From positions 2,294,001 through 2,358,000 of the forward strand of contig CBDCQQ010000005.1 of the NCBI GenBank assembly GCA_965220665.1: a DNA stretch of 64,000 bases. Reading direction: 5' to 3'. The notes under the pieces were generated by a model. That model saw only the letters and a list, made by a program, of their open reading frames with translations, searched no databases and was not told the DNA's origin. This document shows positions 62,934 through 64,000 of this stretch, in pieces; the stretch's first letter is position 1, and each line of letters starts with the position of its first letter. The stretch comes from JAJDZL01 sp965220665. GTDB taxonomy: Bacteria > Pseudomonadota > Gammaproteobacteria > Arenicellales > JAJDZL01. The translations under genes were made by a program, and so were the position numbers.

Positions 62934-63461
62934 GTGGAGGAGAATCGCCATATTATTTCCGTGCTCTTGGAGAATGAGTCAGGTGCTTTATCCAGAGTAG
63001 CCGGGCTGTTTTCTGCACGGGGTTACAACATTGAGACATTGACAGTTGCACCAACTGACGATCCTTCACTTTCTCGTATGACGATCGTCACGACAGGTTC
63101 TGAAAGTGTCATCGAACAGATTACCAAGCAGCTCAACAAACTGATTGAAGTCGTCAAGGTTCTCAAACTGGCTGAACGAAATCACATTGAACGTGAGTTG
63201 ATGATGGTTAAAGTGAGAGCGACCGGTGATTTGCGAGATGAGGTGAAACGTCTGGTTGAAATATTTCGTGGTCGGATCATCGACGTAACTGAGTCAATCT
63301 ATATCATCGAACTTACTGGTGAGTGTTCCAAATTGGATGCCTTTATTGAAACTTTGAAGGTTACTGAGATTCTGGAATTGGTTCGCTCTGGTGTATCAGG
63401 CATCGCCAGAGGCGAGAGTTCCCTGAGTCTCAATGATCATAAATCAAAAAAAAGCAATTGA
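62934..63461 (+). CDS. ilvH: Acetolactate synthase small (regulatory) subunit
   Basis: A 175-residue regulatory subunit with an N-terminal ACT domain (V-L-L-E-N-E-S-G-A-L-S-R-V-A-G-L-F-S, about 10-27) and R-G-Y-N-I-E-T-L-T-V, then a C-terminal ALS-SSU domain. Length is of the IlvH type. ACT domains bind valine for feedback inhibition. The GTG start sits immediately after the ilvI stop with an overlapping ribosome site inside ilvI. Confidence 0.95.
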   Translation: MEENRHIISVLLENESGALSRVAGLFSARGYNIETLTVAPTDDPSLSRMTIVTTGSESVIEQITKQLNKLIEVVKVLKLAERNHIERELMMVKVRATGDLRDEVKRLVEIFRGRIIDVTESIYIIELTGECSKLDAFIETLKVTEILELVRSGVSGIARGESSLSLNDHKSKKSN

Positions 63462-63478
63462 AATAAGGACTTAAGAAT

Positions 63479-64000
63479 ATGCAAGTTTATTATGACAATG
63501 ATGCAGACCTCTCGATTATTCAGAGTAAGCGAGTTGCAATTATTGGCTTCGGGTCACAAGGCCATGCACATGCTGGCAATCTACAAGACAGTGGTGTGGA
63601 TGTTGTAGTCGGACTGCGTGCAGGCTCAGCCTCACGCGAGAAAGCGGCGAAGGCCGGCATAGCTGTTGCTGATGTCAGCGAAGCAGTTGCGAGCGCCGAT
63701 GTAGTCATGATGCTGGTTCCCGATGAACTTCAGGCATCCCTCTACGAATCCGAAGTTGCTCCTAATTTGAAATCAGGCGCTGCAATTACGTTCGCACATG
63801 GATTCAATATTCATTTCGGATTCATTAATCCTGCGGAAGATATTGACACCTTTATGGTGGCGCCCAAGGGTCCGGGGCATCTGGTACGTTCAACCTATGC
63901 ATCTGGTGGTGGTGTTCCGTGTCTGATTGCAATTCATCAGGACCCTTCAGGTGGAACACGTGAATTGGCGCTGTCGTATGCTTCTGCGATCGGTGGCGGA
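63479..64000 (+). CDS. ilvC: Ketol-acid reductoisomerase (partial)
   Basis: The first 174 codons of IlvC; the gene runs off the window. The start M-Q-V-Y-Y-D-N-D-A-D-L is followed by the NADPH motif I-I-G-F-G-S-Q-G-H-A-H (about 21-31) and by V-A-P-K-G-P-G-H-L-V-R (about 128-138), typical of the short class I form. It follows ilvH by 17 bases, completing the ilvI-ilvH-ilvC operon. Confidence 0.97.
   Translation, partial: MQVYYDNDADLSIIQSKRVAIIGFGSQGHAHAGNLQDSGVDVVVGLRAGSASREKAAKAGIAVADVSEAVASADVVMMLVPDELQASLYESEVAPNLKSGAAITFAHGFNIHFGFINPAEDIDTFMVAPKGPGHLVRSTYASGGGVPCLIAIHQDPSGGTRELALSYASAIGGG

Overview
The window looks like chromosomal DNA of a moderately AT-rich (about 45% GC by eye) gammaproteobacterium, probably marine or host-associated. 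The taxonomic call is inference. It rests on two conserved gene orders: tpiA-secG-tRNA-Leu-nuoA...M followed further on by rimP-nusA-infB-rbfA-truB-rpsO-pnp, and trpF-accD-folC-SPOR-cvpA-purF. LpxH shows a Gram-negative outer membrane. NuoC and NuoD are separate genes, unlike the fused form of enterobacteria.

Layout. 1-3.3 kb: the end of a hydantoinase/oxoprolinase pair (hyuA partial, hyuB) and an FAD amino-acid/amine oxidase-like gene. 3.4-4.8 kb: an intact IS256-family element with perfect 30-bp ends and an 8-bp target duplication, next to tRNA-Arg(CCU). 5.0-10.3 kb: a half-size EamA protein, a HlyU-like regulator with a perfect palindrome in its leader, a minus-strand operon for a B12-dependent acyl-CoA mutase (small subunit, large subunit, MeaB chaperone), a TlpA thioredoxin and a CBS-pair protein. 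10.9-25.0 kb: tpiA, secG, tRNA-Leu(GAG) and nuoA-M. nuoN is absent from its expected place.

25.1-41.9 kb is an accessory block that sits exactly where nuoN is expected, between nuoM and the rimP operon. It holds a Fic remnant, a P450, an arginine-deiminase-fold enzyme, a minus-strand operon (dgcN-dgcA-amidase-thioesterase, a D-glutamate catabolic core), a plus-strand operon (class IV aminotransferase-ddl-betA-inactive amidase homologue), an EamA transporter and a frameshifted IS1182-like element. Several of these genes handle D-amino acids, amides or choline/betaine, so nitrogen-compound scavenging is the likely theme (inference).

41.9-50.9 kb: a structured leader with an intrinsic terminator, then rimP-nusA-infB-rbfA-truB-rpsO-pnp and dtd (transcription, translation and RNA decay). 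50.9-64 kb: pyrC (minus), trpF-accD-folC-SPOR-cvpA-purF, lpxH (minus), cysS, and ilvI-ilvH-ilvC (cut by the window end). No CRISPR array, prophage or rRNA was seen.

Most notable: (i) the mutase large subunit lacks the residues that bind the methylmalonyl carboxylate, so its substrate is probably different; (ii) nuoN is replaced by an accessory island; (iii) an amidase-fold protein in the betA operon has lost all three catalytic residues; (iv) the rimP leader has mutually exclusive hairpins ahead of a terminator.
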